A DNA stretch of 64,000 bases from an uncultured Methylotenera sp. (lineage in GTDB: Bacteria > Pseudomonadota > Gammaproteobacteria > Burkholderiales > Methylophilaceae): NCBI RefSeq assembly GCF_946479685.1, contig NZ_CAMLGS010000007.1, positions 9,529 through 73,528 on the forward strand, read 5' to 3'. Of the stretch, positions 19,228 to 29,238 are shown one piece after another. The notes under the pieces were generated by a model, which was not told the origin of the DNA, did no database searches, and was given only the letters and a program-made list of their open reading frames with translations. A program made the translations under genes and the position numbers. Position 1 is the first letter of the stretch. Every line of letters begins with the position of its first letter.

Positions 19228-19830
19228 TTAAAATTGATTATAGATAACTACTTCTTCCATAGGCAGTTGCCCGCCGCGTGGCATGGCTTGTTTAAGTGCT
19301 TTGCCAACTACCACAAACATGGCTGGGATATGGTCTTCAGGCAGTTTTAATAGCTGCGCGACTGCATCAAAATCAAATCCATCCATTGGGCAGGTATCGT
19401 AGCCCATTTCTTTTGCTGCAAGCATAATGGTAGTGGCGGCCATGCCGCATGAGCGCATGGCTTCATCACGCTGTACTTGTGTATTGCCGTCGTAATATTG
19501 GCCAATTGCTGGAACTAAATAATCTTGTACTGGTTTAGCTGCGTTAGACCAGTAGCGCTCAGGCTGCTTTGCCCATGCGTTTAAATCAGCTGTGAGCACG
19601 ATCAGCAATGAGGCCTCTTCAACTTGGGCTTGGTTCCAGCTGACGCTGCGAATCTGTTGACGCAGTGCTGGGTCGGTGACTACGACAAATCTCCAGTTTT
19701 GGATGTTAAATGCAGTAGGAGAGAGCATGGCTAATGACATGAGCTTGGAAATTTCTTCCTCGCTCATTTTGTGTTGCGGGTCATAGGCTTTAACTGAGCG
19801 TCGCTCGATAATGGCTTGGCTTACTTTCAT
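19228..19830 (-). CDS. Nitroreductase family protein (FMN-dependent oxidoreductase)
   Basis: This 200-residue protein has the nitroreductase fold pattern: N-terminal IIERRSVKAYDPQHKMSEEE (the FMN-contacting RRSxR-like segment), LSPTAFNIQNWRFVVVTDPA and AAKEMGYDTCPMDGFDFDAV. Such enzymes transfer hydride from NAD(P)H through FMN to nitroaromatics, quinones or enals. The substrate here is not inferable. Its ATG overlaps the end of the upstream GreB-like gene by 4 bases, so the two are co-transcribed and probably translationally coupled. Confidence 0.88.
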   Translation of the reverse strand: MKVSQAIIERRSVKAYDPQHKMSEEEISKLMSLAMLSPTAFNIQNWRFVVVTDPALRQQIRSVSWNQAQVEEASLLIVLTADLNAWAKQPERYWSNAAKPVQDYLVPAIGQYYDGNTQVQRDEAMRSCGMAATTIMLAAKEMGYDTCPMDGFDFDAVAQLLKLPEDHIPAMFVVVGKALKQAMPRGGQLPMEEVVIYNQF

Positions 19831-20333
19831 GATTGGTAGTGAATATCCAGAATTTCTAAATTGATGTTACCTGCAGGGCGTTGCCAGATGACGTTATCCC
19901 CAACCTTTTGCCCAAGTAATGATTTTGCAAGCGGTGAAACCCAGCTTACTTTATTGATGCTTGCATCAGCTTCGTCTTCACCTACAATATGAAACGTATG
20001 TTGCACCCCAGCATCATCTTCAACTTCAATGGTGGCGCCAAATAATACGGTTTCATGGCTCTGCTTAGTTGGGTCTACCAGTATTGCAGAGTCCAGTCTA
20101 GCGCGCACGTAGCGCAAATCACGCTCGATTTCGGCCACCTTGTCTTTGGCAAAAGTGTCGTCAGCAGTCAATTTGAGGCGATTAAGCTCTGCGGTTAGCG
20201 ACTCTTCCAGCGTTTGTAACTCAAGCGCGCCACAAGGCGTTACGTAGTTAGGGTGCTCGCTAATTGGGCGCTCAACAAGTTCTTTACCTCCGGCTTGTTC
20301 AAATCGCTCTTCATTCACAAATGCTCGGCTCAT
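19827..20333 (-). CDS. GreA/GreB-family transcription factor, atypical coiled coil
   Basis: The 168-residue product begins MSRAFVNEERFEQAGGKELV and has a clear GreA/GreB C-terminal domain (about 90-165): LFGATIEVEDDAGVQHTFHI, VGEDEADASINKVSWVSPLA, KSLLGQKVGDNVIWQRPAG. The N-terminal part predicts a helical hairpin, but I do not find the GDxxENAEY acidic-tip motif that drives RNA cleavage in GreA/GreB. A function other than transcript cleavage is possible. An upstream in-frame extension running into guaA is rejected: the start at 20333 lies 16 bases past guaA's stop. Confidence 0.85.
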   Translation of the reverse strand: MSRAFVNEERFEQAGGKELVERPISEHPNYVTPCGALELQTLEESLTAELNRLKLTADDTFAKDKVAEIERDLRYVRARLDSAILVDPTKQSHETVLFGATIEVEDDAGVQHTFHIVGEDEADASINKVSWVSPLAKSLLGQKVGDNVIWQRPAGNINLEILDIHYQS

Positions 20334-20349
20334 AATGACTGACCTCCGG

Positions 20350-21957
20350 CTATTCCCACTCGATTGTGGCTGGCGGTTTGCCAGACACATCATAAACAAC
20401 ACGGTTAATGCCACGCACCTCATTAATAATTCGGTTCGAAACGCGGCCTAATAATGCGTATGGCAGCTCTGCCCAGTGTGCGGTCATAAAGTCGCTAGTG
20501 ATTACAGCACGCAATGCCACCACGTAATCATAAGTACGGCCATCGCCCATCACACCCACTGATTTAACTGGTAAGAACACAGTGAAAGCCTGGCTAGTTA
20601 ATTCATACCAGGTTTTACCGGTTGCTTCGTCTTTAGTGTTGCGCAGCTCTTCGATAAAAATCGCATCGGCACGGCGCAGTAAATCAGCGTACTCTTGTTT
20701 GACTTCGCCTAAAATCCGCACACCCAAACCTGGGCCTGGGAATGGGTGGCGATACACCATATCAGCTGGCAAGCCCAGTGCTACACCTAGCTCGCGTACT
20801 TCATCTTTAAATAAGTCGCGTAGTGGCTCTAACAGTTTAAGACCCAATTGCTCAGGCAGGCCACCTACGTTGTGATGACTCTTGATAGTGACGGCTTTTT
20901 TAGATTTAGCACCGCCGGATTCAATCACATCAGGGTAAATCGTACCTTGCGCTAAAAATGTTGCGCCTTTATGGCCGCCAGTGCCTGCTTTAAGTTTAGC
21001 CGCTTCGGCTTTAAACACTTCTACAAATTCGCGGCCGATGATTTTACGTTTGGCTTCAGGGTCACTCACACCATTTAGATGCCCCATAAATTGATTCGTT
21101 GCATCGACGCGGATCACGTTAACATGTAAGCGACCTGCAAACATATCCATCACTAAATCACCTTCATTCAGGCGTAGCAAACCGTGGTCCACAAACACGC
21201 AGGTGAGTTGGTCGCCAATAGCGCGGTGAATCAGGGCAGCCGCAACGCTAGAATCCACACCGCCTGATAGACCTAAAATGACCTCTTCATCACCAACCTG
21301 AGCTTTAATCTTGGCAACCGCTTCTGCAATGTAGTCACCCATAATCCAGTCAGGTTTTGCACCGCAAATCTCAAGTACAAAGCGGTTGAGCATGGCTTGA
21401 CCTTGTTTGGTATGCGTTACTTCTGGGTGGAATTGTACCGCGTAGAATTTGCGTACTTCGTCGGCCATTGCGGCAATTGGCGTCGTATCGTTACTTGCAA
21501 TTACCTTAAAGCCTGCTGGTAACTCTGTTACTTTGTCGCCGTGACTCATCCATACGTCAAGCAAGCCGTGACCTTCAGCATTGGTGCTGTCTTGAATATC
21601 ACGGAATAGGGCAGAGTGCCCGCGTGCACGAACGGCCGCATAGCCAAATTCACGTTTATGGCCAGCCTCTACTTTGCCGCCCAGTTGTTGCGCCATAGTT
21701 TGCATGCCGTAGCAAATGCCCAATACTGGTACATTTAGCTCAAACACTGCTTGTGGTGCTTTGTCTGTTTCCTCTTCATATACACTTGCATGGCTGCCAG
21801 AAAGAATAATGCCATCAGCGCCGAAGTTGCGTACAAAGTCATCTGTCACGTCACATGGGTGAATTTCGCAATACACGTGCGCTTCACGTACGCGACGCGC
21901 GATTAGTTGCGTTACTTGTGAGCCGAAGTCTAGGATTAGAATTTTGGAATGAGTCAT
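20350..21957 (-). CDS. guaA: GMP synthase (glutamine-hydrolysing)
   Basis: GuaA converts XMP, glutamine and ATP to GMP. The 535-residue enzyme has a class I amidotransferase domain with its Cys in [17 protein letters not shown] (about residue 82) and His/Glu in [12 protein letters not shown]. An ATP-pyrophosphatase domain with the P-loop [15 protein letters not shown] follows, then the dimerisation domain ending [17 protein letters not shown]. guaB lies 94 bases upstream on the same strand, the usual guaBA arrangement. Confidence 0.98.
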   Translation of the reverse strand: MTHSKILILDFGSQVTQLIARRVREAHVYCEIHPCDVTDDFVRNFGADGIILSGSHASVYEEETDKAPQAVFELNVPVLGICYGMQTMAQQLGGKVEAGHKREFGYAAVRARGHSALFRDIQDSTNAEGHGLLDVWMSHGDKVTELPAGFKVIASNDTTPIAAMADEVRKFYAVQFHPEVTHTKQGQAMLNRFVLEICGAKPDWIMGDYIAEAVAKIKAQVGDEEVILGLSGGVDSSVAAALIHRAIGDQLTCVFVDHGLLRLNEGDLVMDMFAGRLHVNVIRVDATNQFMGHLNGVSDPEAKRKIIGREFVEVFKAEAAKLKAGTGGHKGATFLAQGTIYPDVIESGGAKSKKAVTIKSHHNVGGLPEQLGLKLLEPLRDLFKDEVRELGVALGLPADMVYRHPFPGPGLGVRILGEVKQEYADLLRRADAIFIEELRNTKDEATGKTWYELTSQAFTVFLPVKSVGVMGDGRTYDYVVALRAVITSDFMTAHWAELPYALLGRVSNRIINEVRGINRVVYDVSGKPPATIEWE

Positions 21958-22051
21958 TATTGTTTAGTCACAAAATGCACAGAGAACACAACGTCAAGGC
22001 GGAGCGCCCTGATATTGTGTTCTCTGTTGTTAAAGTTAATATTAAATGGAA

Positions 22052-23539
<1,488 letters not shown>

Positions 23540-23548
23540 TTATACAGA

Positions 23549-23576
23549 CTTATAATCGACTTAGCGAGAGTGTCAA
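23549..23576 (-). promoter_or_regulatory. Sigma-70-type promoter for guaB(A)
   Basis: On the minus strand TTGACA (plus-strand 23571-23576) is followed after 16 bases by TATAAG (plus-strand 23549-23554). The guaB ATG lies about 37 bases beyond the -10. This is the strongest -35 match I noticed among the promoters examined here. No purine-repressor operator was recognised. Confidence 0.6.
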
Positions 23577-23684
23577 TCATTTATTTGTAAACTATAAATG
23601 CAAATAGTCGTTAATTGTGCTACTTGCTAGTAATTTAGAATAGCAATAATATGACCGAACACCTATAAATCTAAGGGATGTTTT

Positions 23685-24194
23685 ATGATCACTCGCCTAT
23701 TGCTGCTATGTTTAGCGGTGTTGCCATTGATGGCAAATGCTGAAATTTACAAATGGAAAGACAAGGATGGCGTCACTCGTTATAGTGATGTGCCACCGCC
23801 TTCCAATGTTAAGCAAGAGGCGATTCAAGGCAAAAAGTTAGCAAAGCCAACTGGCCTGGCGCCATTGGCGCCGGTGGCGGGCGATATCACTAACGCCACT
23901 AATAAAAATAAAACACCGGAAAAAAATAAGGAAAGTAGTGCGTCTCAAGATGAGGCTGCAAGAAAGCGCGCACAAGATGCTGAGGTGGAAAAAGCGGCTG
24001 ACAAACAAAAGCAGGCAGAATTGAAGGTTAAGCAGGAGAACTGCGCAGCGGCTAAGAAGAACCTAGCTACTTATAGCATAGGTGGCAGAATTTCAAGGAT
24101 CAACGATGCTGGTGAGCGTGAGTATCTGAGTGATGAAGAGTTGGCGCATGGTAAAGCGGACTCTCAGCGAGATGTAGATGCCTACTGCAATTAA
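23685..24194 (+). CDS. DUF4124 domain-containing secreted protein
   Basis: The 169-residue precursor has a signal peptide (MITRLLLLCLAVLPLMANA) and then the DUF4124 motif EIYKWKDKDGVTRYSDVPPP. After it comes a Lys/Ala/Glu-rich, probably helical stretch (about 75-125) and a C-terminal ISRINDAGEREYLSDEELA segment resembling other DUF4124 proteins. It is periplasmic by prediction; the function is unknown. AAGGGATG gives a strong ribosome-binding site. A T-tailed hairpin follows the stop. Confidence 0.85.
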   Translation: MITRLLLLCLAVLPLMANAEIYKWKDKDGVTRYSDVPPPSNVKQEAIQGKKLAKPTGLAPLAPVAGDITNATNKNKTPEKNKESSASQDEAARKRAQDAEVEKAADKQKQAELKVKQENCAAAKKNLATYSIGGRISRINDAGEREYLSDEELAHGKADSQRDVDAYCN

Positions 24195-24216
24195 GCTTTA
24201 ATTTTAGGCGATGGAT

Positions 24217-24245
24217 ATGGGCGCTATGGATGCGCCCATTTTTTT
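24217..24245 (+). terminator. Rho-independent terminator after the DUF4124 gene
   Basis: ATGGGCGC (24217-24224) pairs with GCGCCCAT (24232-24239) around a 7-base loop and is followed by a run of T. It lies 23 bases after the stop and also sits between convergent genes. Confidence 0.85.
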
Positions 24246-24293
24246 GCTGGCGTTAGCTTTGAGTTTGAGGTGATGGTGATTTTAGGGCGGAAT

Positions 24294-24617
24294 TTAGGTG
24301 GCAATATCTCCGCCGCCTTTTTTCATGGCTTTCCCGTCGGCGGCACGTTGTTTTCTTACTTCTTTAGGGTCGGCAATCAGCGGACGATAAATTTCTACGC
24401 GATCTAAATGGCGTAACTTGGTATCCAGTTTGGTGAGCTTACCGAAGATTCCGATTTTATTGATGCTTAAATCAATGTCAGCAAATTTACCCATGATGCC
24501 AGAAGCCTTGATTGCTTCTTCTGCGGTGATGCCGTCTTGCACTTTGATAGGAATGATTAATTGCTCATCAGGTAGTGCATAAGCAACTTCTACGGTAATT
24601 TCAGTGGGTAGACTCAT
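24294..24617 (-). CDS. rnfH: RnfH family protein
   Basis: This is a 107-residue ubiquitin-fold (ThiS/MoaD-like) protein of the RnfH/UPF0125 family. Diagnostic parts are ITVEVAYALPDEQLIIPIKV, EEAIKASGI, the INKIGIFGK segment and the LRHLDRVEIYRPLIADPKEV / RKQRA tail. Its biochemical role is unsettled. It is encoded 12 bases after ratA, as is common in proteobacteria. Confidence 0.92.
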   Translation of the reverse strand: MSLPTEITVEVAYALPDEQLIIPIKVQDGITAEEAIKASGIMGKFADIDLSINKIGIFGKLTKLDTKLRHLDRVEIYRPLIADPKEVRKQRAADGKAMKKGGGDIAT

Positions 24618-24629
24618 TTTATCGTTCCA

Positions 24630-25064
24630 TTATTTTGCATAAATCGCATTGGCACGTTTTACAAAGCCATCTACGAAGGTGTTGGCAATATGATTAAATA
24701 CAGGTGCAATAATTTTTTCTAAAAAATGATTTTCAAATTCGTAGTTAAGTGAGAACTCAACCTTACAGGCATCATCACTCAACGCTACAAAGTGCCACGA
24801 TCCGTTTAAATGCTTGAATGGCCCATTTTTTAATTGAATTTCCATGGCTAACGGAAAAGTCTTATGGTTTTCTGTTGTGAAATTCTGACGTAGTCCGTGA
24901 TAGTCTATATGCAAGGTGGCGATAGTGCTGACATCATCTTGTTGAATTAAATCAACACCGCCACACCAAGGTAGAAATTTTGGATATTGCTCAACGTCAT
25001 CTACTAACAGGAACATGCTAGCTGCTGAATGATTGACTAAAACGGTTTTTTTAACATGCGCCAT
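24630..25064 (-). CDS. ratA: RatA family START-domain protein (coenzyme Q-binding/ribosome-associated)
   Basis: The 144-residue protein belongs to the Coq10/RatA polyketide cyclase-START family: KTVLVNHSAASMFLLVDDVE, QYPKFLPWCGG, the central FTTENHKTFPLAMEIQLKNG, PFKHLNGSWHF, and a C-terminal helix ending VDGFVKRANAIYAK. RatA was described in E. coli as binding 50S subunits; relatives bind ubiquinone. It lies divergent from smpB and upstream of rnfH. Confidence 0.9.
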   Translation of the reverse strand: MAHVKKTVLVNHSAASMFLLVDDVEQYPKFLPWCGGVDLIQQDDVSTIATLHIDYHGLRQNFTTENHKTFPLAMEIQLKNGPFKHLNGSWHFVALSDDACKVEFSLNYEFENHFLEKIIAPVFNHIANTFVDGFVKRANAIYAK

Positions 25065-25207
25065 GCTTGCCTTTAAACATTACCTGAAATCTGATGAGCT
25101 CAAACGCGAGCAAATTACTTGTTATTACTCAATATGTTCAACCAAACAAACAAGAGAGTAGAGTAAAATGGCGATTTTAAGCTATTCGCCAAGAAATTTT
25201 TAGTTTT

Positions 25208-25657
25208 ATGAGCATTGCACAAAATAAAAAAGCTTTTTTTGATTATTTTATCGAAGATAAATATGAGGCTGGTATCGTCTTAGAGGGCTGGGAAGTCAAA
25301 GCGATACGAGAGAATCGTATTAATATTAAAGAAGCTTATGTCATTATTCAGCGAGGTGAGGTCTATTTAATTGGATGTCACGTAACGCCGCTGGGCGCCG
25401 CTTCTACGCATATTCGCCCGGATGCAATTAGAACGCGTAAGCTTCTGTTGCATAACGAAGAAATATCAAAGTTAATCGGTAAAGTAGAGCGCTCTGGGTA
25501 TACCTTGGTGCCGCTAGATATGCACTTCTCTAAAGGGCGCGTAAAAGTGCAGATTGGCCTTGCCAAAGGTAAGAAGCAGCATGATAAGCGTGATACTGAA
25601 AAAGAACGTGATTGGGAGCGCGAAAAAGGCCGAATCATGCGTGCGCATAATAAATAG
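25208..25657 (+). CDS. smpB: SsrA-binding protein SmpB
   Basis: SmpB carries tmRNA to stalled ribosomes. The 149-residue protein begins [20 protein letters not shown] and has [20 protein letters not shown], the conserved [20 protein letters not shown] and a basic C-terminal tail ([20 protein letters not shown]) that enters the mRNA channel. Its RNA partner ssrA is encoded immediately downstream on the same strand. Confidence 0.97.
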   Translation: MSIAQNKKAFFDYFIEDKYEAGIVLEGWEVKAIRENRINIKEAYVIIQRGEVYLIGCHVTPLGAASTHIRPDAIRTRKLLLHNEEISKLIGKVERSGYTLVPLDMHFSKGRVKVQIGLAKGKKQHDKRDTEKERDWEREKGRIMRAHNK

Positions 25658-25680
25658 TTTTGTTGGCTATTTTAAAAGCG

Positions 25681-25686
25681 TATAAT
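25681..25686 (+). promoter_or_regulatory. Probable -10 element of the ssrA promoter
   Basis: A perfect TATAAT lies about 87 bases before the mature tmRNA 5' end. The -35 region is weak (TTTTGT at 17 bases, or TTGTTG at 15). A precursor trimmed by RNase P would be expected. Confidence 0.5.
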
Positions 25687-25772
25687 CAAACTTGCTTATG
25701 AAATTTACAGCGGCTGAACTGTTGTAGATATCATCTGTCAGATTGTGACTGTTTTTTAAGTTACAGACTTAT

Positions 25773-26137
25773 GGGGCTGACCAGGTTTCGACGTGGGTTG
25801 CAAAGCAGTGCAGGGCATACCGAGGACTAGTCACCTCGTAAATAAACTAGAAAAAGTATAGTCGCAAACGACGAAACTTACTCTCTAGCAGCTTAATCCT
25901 GCTGGACGCTGCACCATCTCTCCCGTGGGGTGGATTGGGGTAACCCATACGCAGTGTCATATACACGGGATACGTGTTGTGTTGGGTTACTTAGCACTTC
26001 ATTAACCTTTAGGTAACTCGCGTGTAAATTGCTTGTCTGTTGGTGTGTTGCACGTTAAATTAAACAACAAGGCTAAGTATGTAGAACTGTCTGTGGAGGG
26101 CTTGCGGACGCGGGTTCGATTCCCGCCTGCTCCACCA
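25773..26137 (+). ncRNA. ssrA: Transfer-messenger RNA (tmRNA)
   Basis: About 365 bases, one-piece. The 5' end GGGGCTGACCAGGTTTCGAC and the 3' tRNA-like end with GGGTTCGATTCCC and terminal CCACCA are diagnostic. The reading frame at 25864-25896 encodes the tag ANDETYSLAA followed by TAA, with the expected resume Ala codon and LAA-type degron. The acceptor stem keeps the G3-U70 pair read by alanyl-tRNA synthetase, but position 6 (U) faces U67, giving a mismatch. smpB is adjacent. Confidence 0.97.
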
Positions 26138-26144
26138 TATACCA

Positions 26145-26176
26145 AAATCCCAACCCTAAAGGTTGGGATTTTTTTT
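26145..26176 (+). terminator. Rho-independent terminator of ssrA
   Basis: AATCCCAACC and GGTTGGGATT form a 10-base stem with a short CTAAA-type loop followed by a T-run, 8 bases after the CCA end of the tmRNA. Confidence 0.92.
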
Positions 26177-26335
26177 GCCTGAATTACTGGTGCCAAATTG
26201 CTGGTGTTAGTGTAGTTTCTTGATTTTGTAGGTGACAGGTTGCCAAAGGTGCCCAGCATCGATGCGCTGTACATCTCTTAGTGTTCGGTTTTCCTTGTTT
26301 CCACATATTGGTTGCCTCATATCAGTTGACGCATG

Positions 26336-27595
26336 TCAGAGGTATTTGAATGCCAGTGCCGCGATGATGGTGGGCAGCAGAGCCGCCAGTAGCAACCCTA
26401 GTGGATGAACGGACTCATCTTCGAAATTACTGCGTAAAATCGCAATGCCTGCAGGGTTAGGTGCGTTAGCAATGATGGTCAGGCCGCCGCCTGTGACTGC
26501 GCCGGTGACTAGTGCGTACTTGAAGCTGTCACTAAGTCCCTCAACCAGTGAGCCAAGGTAGGTGAGTGCTGCGTTGTCGGTAACGGCCGTGAGTATGGTT
26601 GCGCCTAAGAACACTTGGTCGCTGCTCATGCTCATTAATGCTGGTTGCAGCCACCATTGCTGCTGCCCGCCCAATACAACTAAACCAGCCAAAAAGAACG
26701 CGACCAACAGCCCTTCGCGCAAGATTAGGCGATCCTGATGATGCTGATAGGCATGCGCTACACCTAGGAAAAACAGGAACAAACCTAGAAATATCGCTGG
26801 ATGGTGCGCGAATACTACGATGCCTGTGAGAAAGAGCAGATGTGTCAATACCAAGGCAAATGGCACGGGTTCGCTGACGGTCTTTGCTGCGGTTGCTGAT
26901 AGTTGGCTTAACTCTCTACGGAACAGTAACGTTGCGCCTAAAGCATTGATGACGACAGCAAGTGCAGCTTTCCAGCCAAAAGTCGCTATCATGAAAGTAG
27001 TGTCCCATTGCCATTTGGCGGCAACCATCAATACGGGCGGTGCAGCAAATGGCGTCAAGGTGCCGCCGATGGAAATGTTGACGAATAGTACGCCGAGTGT
27101 GGCGTACTTCAAGCGTGATGAAATGTTGTGAGAAAAAATGCGCTCAGAAAGTATTAGCGCGGCAAGTGTCATCGCTGCCGGTTCGGTGATGAGTGAGCCG
27201 AGTAGGGGCGTTAATGCCAGTACGGTAAAGTAAAAGCCCATGCTGCCGGGTAAAGGAATGGCTCGTGCCAAGAGGTTCACCGTTGTCATCGCAGTTTGCA
27301 GGATCGGGCGTGTGCCGGCAACCACCATGATGGCAAAAACGAACATCGGTTCGGTGAAGTTGCGGGAGTCAAGGTATTGGGTGGCCACCTTTGCACCATC
27401 CGTGGCGAACATCGCTAGCACTAGCACCAACGCCCAAAAACCAAATACTACTTCGACCTCGCCCAGCAGGTGCCACACCCCGGCATGGGTTGGTTGAGTA
27501 TGTGCCAGATGCTCAAAAAACTTGGTGGAGAATGTATGCAGGATGGCAATCGCGAAAAGAGCAGCGCTGATTAATTCAATGGTGGATGGGGTCAT
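26336..27595 (-). CDS. Putative Na+/H+ antiporter (DUF1504-type membrane protein)
   Basis: This 419-residue polytopic membrane protein has about ten or more hydrophobic helices. Recognisable segments are LLGEVEVVFGFWALVLVLAM near the N-terminus, LGSLITEPAAMTLAALILSE in the middle (an ion-transporter-like re-entrant region), NISIGGTLTPFAAPPVLMVA, TAVTDNAALTYLGSLVEGLS and GGLTIIANAPNPAGIAIL. These repeated loops with conserved Pro/Asn/Asp resemble the Na+/H+ antiporter and ArsB/NhaD superfamily. The ion specificity is not shown by sequence. It stands alone, with no operon partner. Confidence 0.8.
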   Translation of the reverse strand: MTPSTIELISAALFAIAILHTFSTKFFEHLAHTQPTHAGVWHLLGEVEVVFGFWALVLVLAMFATDGAKVATQYLDSRNFTEPMFVFAIMVVAGTRPILQTAMTTVNLLARAIPLPGSMGFYFTVLALTPLLGSLITEPAAMTLAALILSERIFSHNISSRLKYATLGVLFVNISIGGTLTPFAAPPVLMVAAKWQWDTTFMIATFGWKAALAVVINALGATLLFRRELSQLSATAAKTVSEPVPFALVLTHLLFLTGIVVFAHHPAIFLGLFLFFLGVAHAYQHHQDRLILREGLLVAFFLAGLVVLGGQQQWWLQPALMSMSSDQVFLGATILTAVTDNAALTYLGSLVEGLSDSFKYALVTGAVTGGGLTIIANAPNPAGIAILRSNFEDESVHPLGLLLAALLPTIIAALAFKYL

Positions 27596-27758
27596 GCGTG
27601 TTCCTTACTCGTCAATTCATTCTCTTCGAAGATTGTTATTTTAGTATCTTAAAAGTGTTATTCGGTATATGTGAGATTGTCCGTGTCTCCAAAATCTATG
27701 AAAGACTGCTAAACACAGATTTTCCTAAATACATGTTTTATTCGCCCAAATTTTATTG

Positions 27759-27810
27759 ATTGGCGCGTGCTTATTGGCGATTGTTCAATTGAAACCGCAA
27801 TTAATTGGCG
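27759..27810. repeat. Three direct ATTGGCG repeats before the HD-GYP gene
   Basis: ATTGGCG occurs at 27759-27765, 27773-27779 and 27804-27810, in the 277-base gap between the antiporter gene and the HD-GYP gene. Spacings are 14 and 31 bases. They lie 27 or more bases upstream of a perfect TATAAT and could be binding sites for a regulator (inference). Confidence 0.4.
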
Positions 27811-27836
27811 GTAGAATCAAATTAAAATAGCATCGA

Positions 27837-27842
27837 TATAAT
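27837..27842 (+). promoter_or_regulatory. Probable -10 element for the HD-GYP gene
   Basis: TATAAT lies 30 bases before the ATG at 27873. No good TTGACA-like -35 is found at 16-18 bases, which would fit an activator-dependent promoter. Confidence 0.45.
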
Positions 27843-27872
27843 AATGAATAGTGTGAGCTCCACATAACAATT

Positions 27873-29138
27873 ATGACGAGTCAAACTAGCGATACCAATC
27901 TCAATATCATTGAAAATATCATATCTGCGTCTGAGAGCTCAGAATTTTATTTGTCTGAAGATGTTTACGACCACGCCGGAAACAAGCTGCTGGGCAAGGG
28001 TTATAAGATCACGCCCGTAATCAAAGATAAGTTGATTAACCGGGTACTTAAAAAACCGCTGGAAACATCCACCTCTTCTGACTCATCACTGACCGCTCAA
28101 GATATTTATCTGGAAGCTGAAAGCTTGATTAACAGCAATCCGTTTTTGCAGAGCTTTGACGCGGAGTTAAAGTCGGATGCATCAGCAATAAAGTCGTTGA
28201 CGTTAGCACCATTGGCATCGCTATTGCTCACCGTGCAAAGAAACAACAGTAAGGAAGCATTTGAGCACACATTATTTGTGATACTGATTGCAAGGCAGAT
28301 TGCTAAAAGACTGCGTTACGACGCTAGCACAACCCAGGATTTAACGATTGCCAGCCTGCTGCATGATGTGGGTGAGCTGTATTGTGTCATCCCCAATACC
28401 AAGAATCTTTCATTAGAGCATTGGCGCAGCATTATGACGCATCCCATCATCGGTAGTTCGGTGGTGAGGCAGCATATGAACTACTCTGCCAATGTATATA
28501 AAGCCATATTAGAGCATCATGAAAGAAATGACGGGTCAGGGTATCCTAATCATCTATCTGCTGAGCGCTGTAGCGATATTGGCAAGGTGCTGATTGTGGC
28601 TGAGGCGTTTGCCGGGATGGTGAGAAAGCAATATGACTTAGGCAATTTGATTACTACATTGAAACTGGTGAATCATGATTTTCCTGCTTTGCAGTTTAAC
28701 GCCTTAATAGATTTGTTGTCCTCTCTCAGAAAACTTGAGAATGTAAAAGCGACTAATCCGATACTGGAACATTTGCTTGCACAATTAAAAAATATTGAAG
28801 AAATGATTGCACTGCTTAAAGCGCTGGAGAGCTCACACTCGTCCTTAAAAGAGCTTTCAAATTACTTGATTTTAAGATTGAGCCGCATTTGTCAGACTAT
28901 TTACGCCTCCGGTCTGACTGACTGCATAGAACTTGGGATGTGGGACCAAATTAAGCTGGATGAGGAAGTGAATCACGAGCTTTTTATCACCATCAACGAG
29001 GTTGAATGGAAGTTGAAAGACGTGTTCCGAGACGTTAGTTTAAGAATCATTAGGGACGGTATTGAGAGTGGTGATGAAATACTAAAAATCATTCAAAAAG
29101 TTAAAAGTGGGGAACAGGCTGTGCCTGTTACACCATAG
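27873..29138 (+). CDS. HD-GYP domain protein (possible c-di-GMP phosphodiesterase, partly degenerate)
   Basis: The 421-residue soluble protein carries an HD-GYP domain at about 120-260: H132, the HD pair in SLLHDVGELY (164-165), H190 in MTHPIIGSSVV, then LEHHERNDGSGYPNHLSAER with HH 215-216 and GYP 223-225. HD-GYP enzymes hydrolyse c-di-GMP. Two changes stand out: HDVGE replaces the usual HDxGK, and the later ADxxDA metal-ligand segment reads AEAFAGM. The flanking regions are helical and unassigned. Activity is therefore uncertain. Confidence 0.85.
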   Translation: MTSQTSDTNLNIIENIISASESSEFYLSEDVYDHAGNKLLGKGYKITPVIKDKLINRVLKKPLETSTSSDSSLTAQDIYLEAESLINSNPFLQSFDAELKSDASAIKSLTLAPLASLLLTVQRNNSKEAFEHTLFVILIARQIAKRLRYDASTTQDLTIASLLHDVGELYCVIPNTKNLSLEHWRSIMTHPIIGSSVVRQHMNYSANVYKAILEHHERNDGSGYPNHLSAERCSDIGKVLIVAEAFAGMVRKQYDLGNLITTLKLVNHDFPALQFNALIDLLSSLRKLENVKATNPILEHLLAQLKNIEEMIALLKALESSHSSLKELSNYLILRLSRICQTIYASGLTDCIELGMWDQIKLDEEVNHELFITINEVEWKLKDVFRDVSLRIIRDGIESGDEILKIIQKVKSGEQAVPVTP

Positions 29139-29238
29139 GGCGATTGTCGTATAGCAGCGCTTTATCTCCTACGTATTACCTTGCTTGTAAGTAGTAGCGC
29201 AATAGCTTTAAGTTCTAACTTTAAAGAAAATAGGTTTG

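Noticed and set aside
20334..20423. Upstream extension of the GreB-like gene into guaA
   Set aside because: It would overlap the 3' end of guaA by about 74 bases. The family-like start MSRAF at 20333 fits better.
24630..25064. RatA as part of a RatA-RnfH toxin-antitoxin pair
   Set aside because: The pair is conserved core genome. RatA belongs to the Coq10/START family and RnfH does not behave as a proven antitoxin, so a TA system is not supported.
26002..26274. Minus-strand open frame containing GGAGGNRTRV, over the tmRNA 3' end
   Set aside because: It is antisense to the tRNA-like end of ssrA and its terminator. The GGAGGNRTRVRKP stretch is the translated complement of the TTCGATTCCCGC...TCCACCA region, a familiar false protein.
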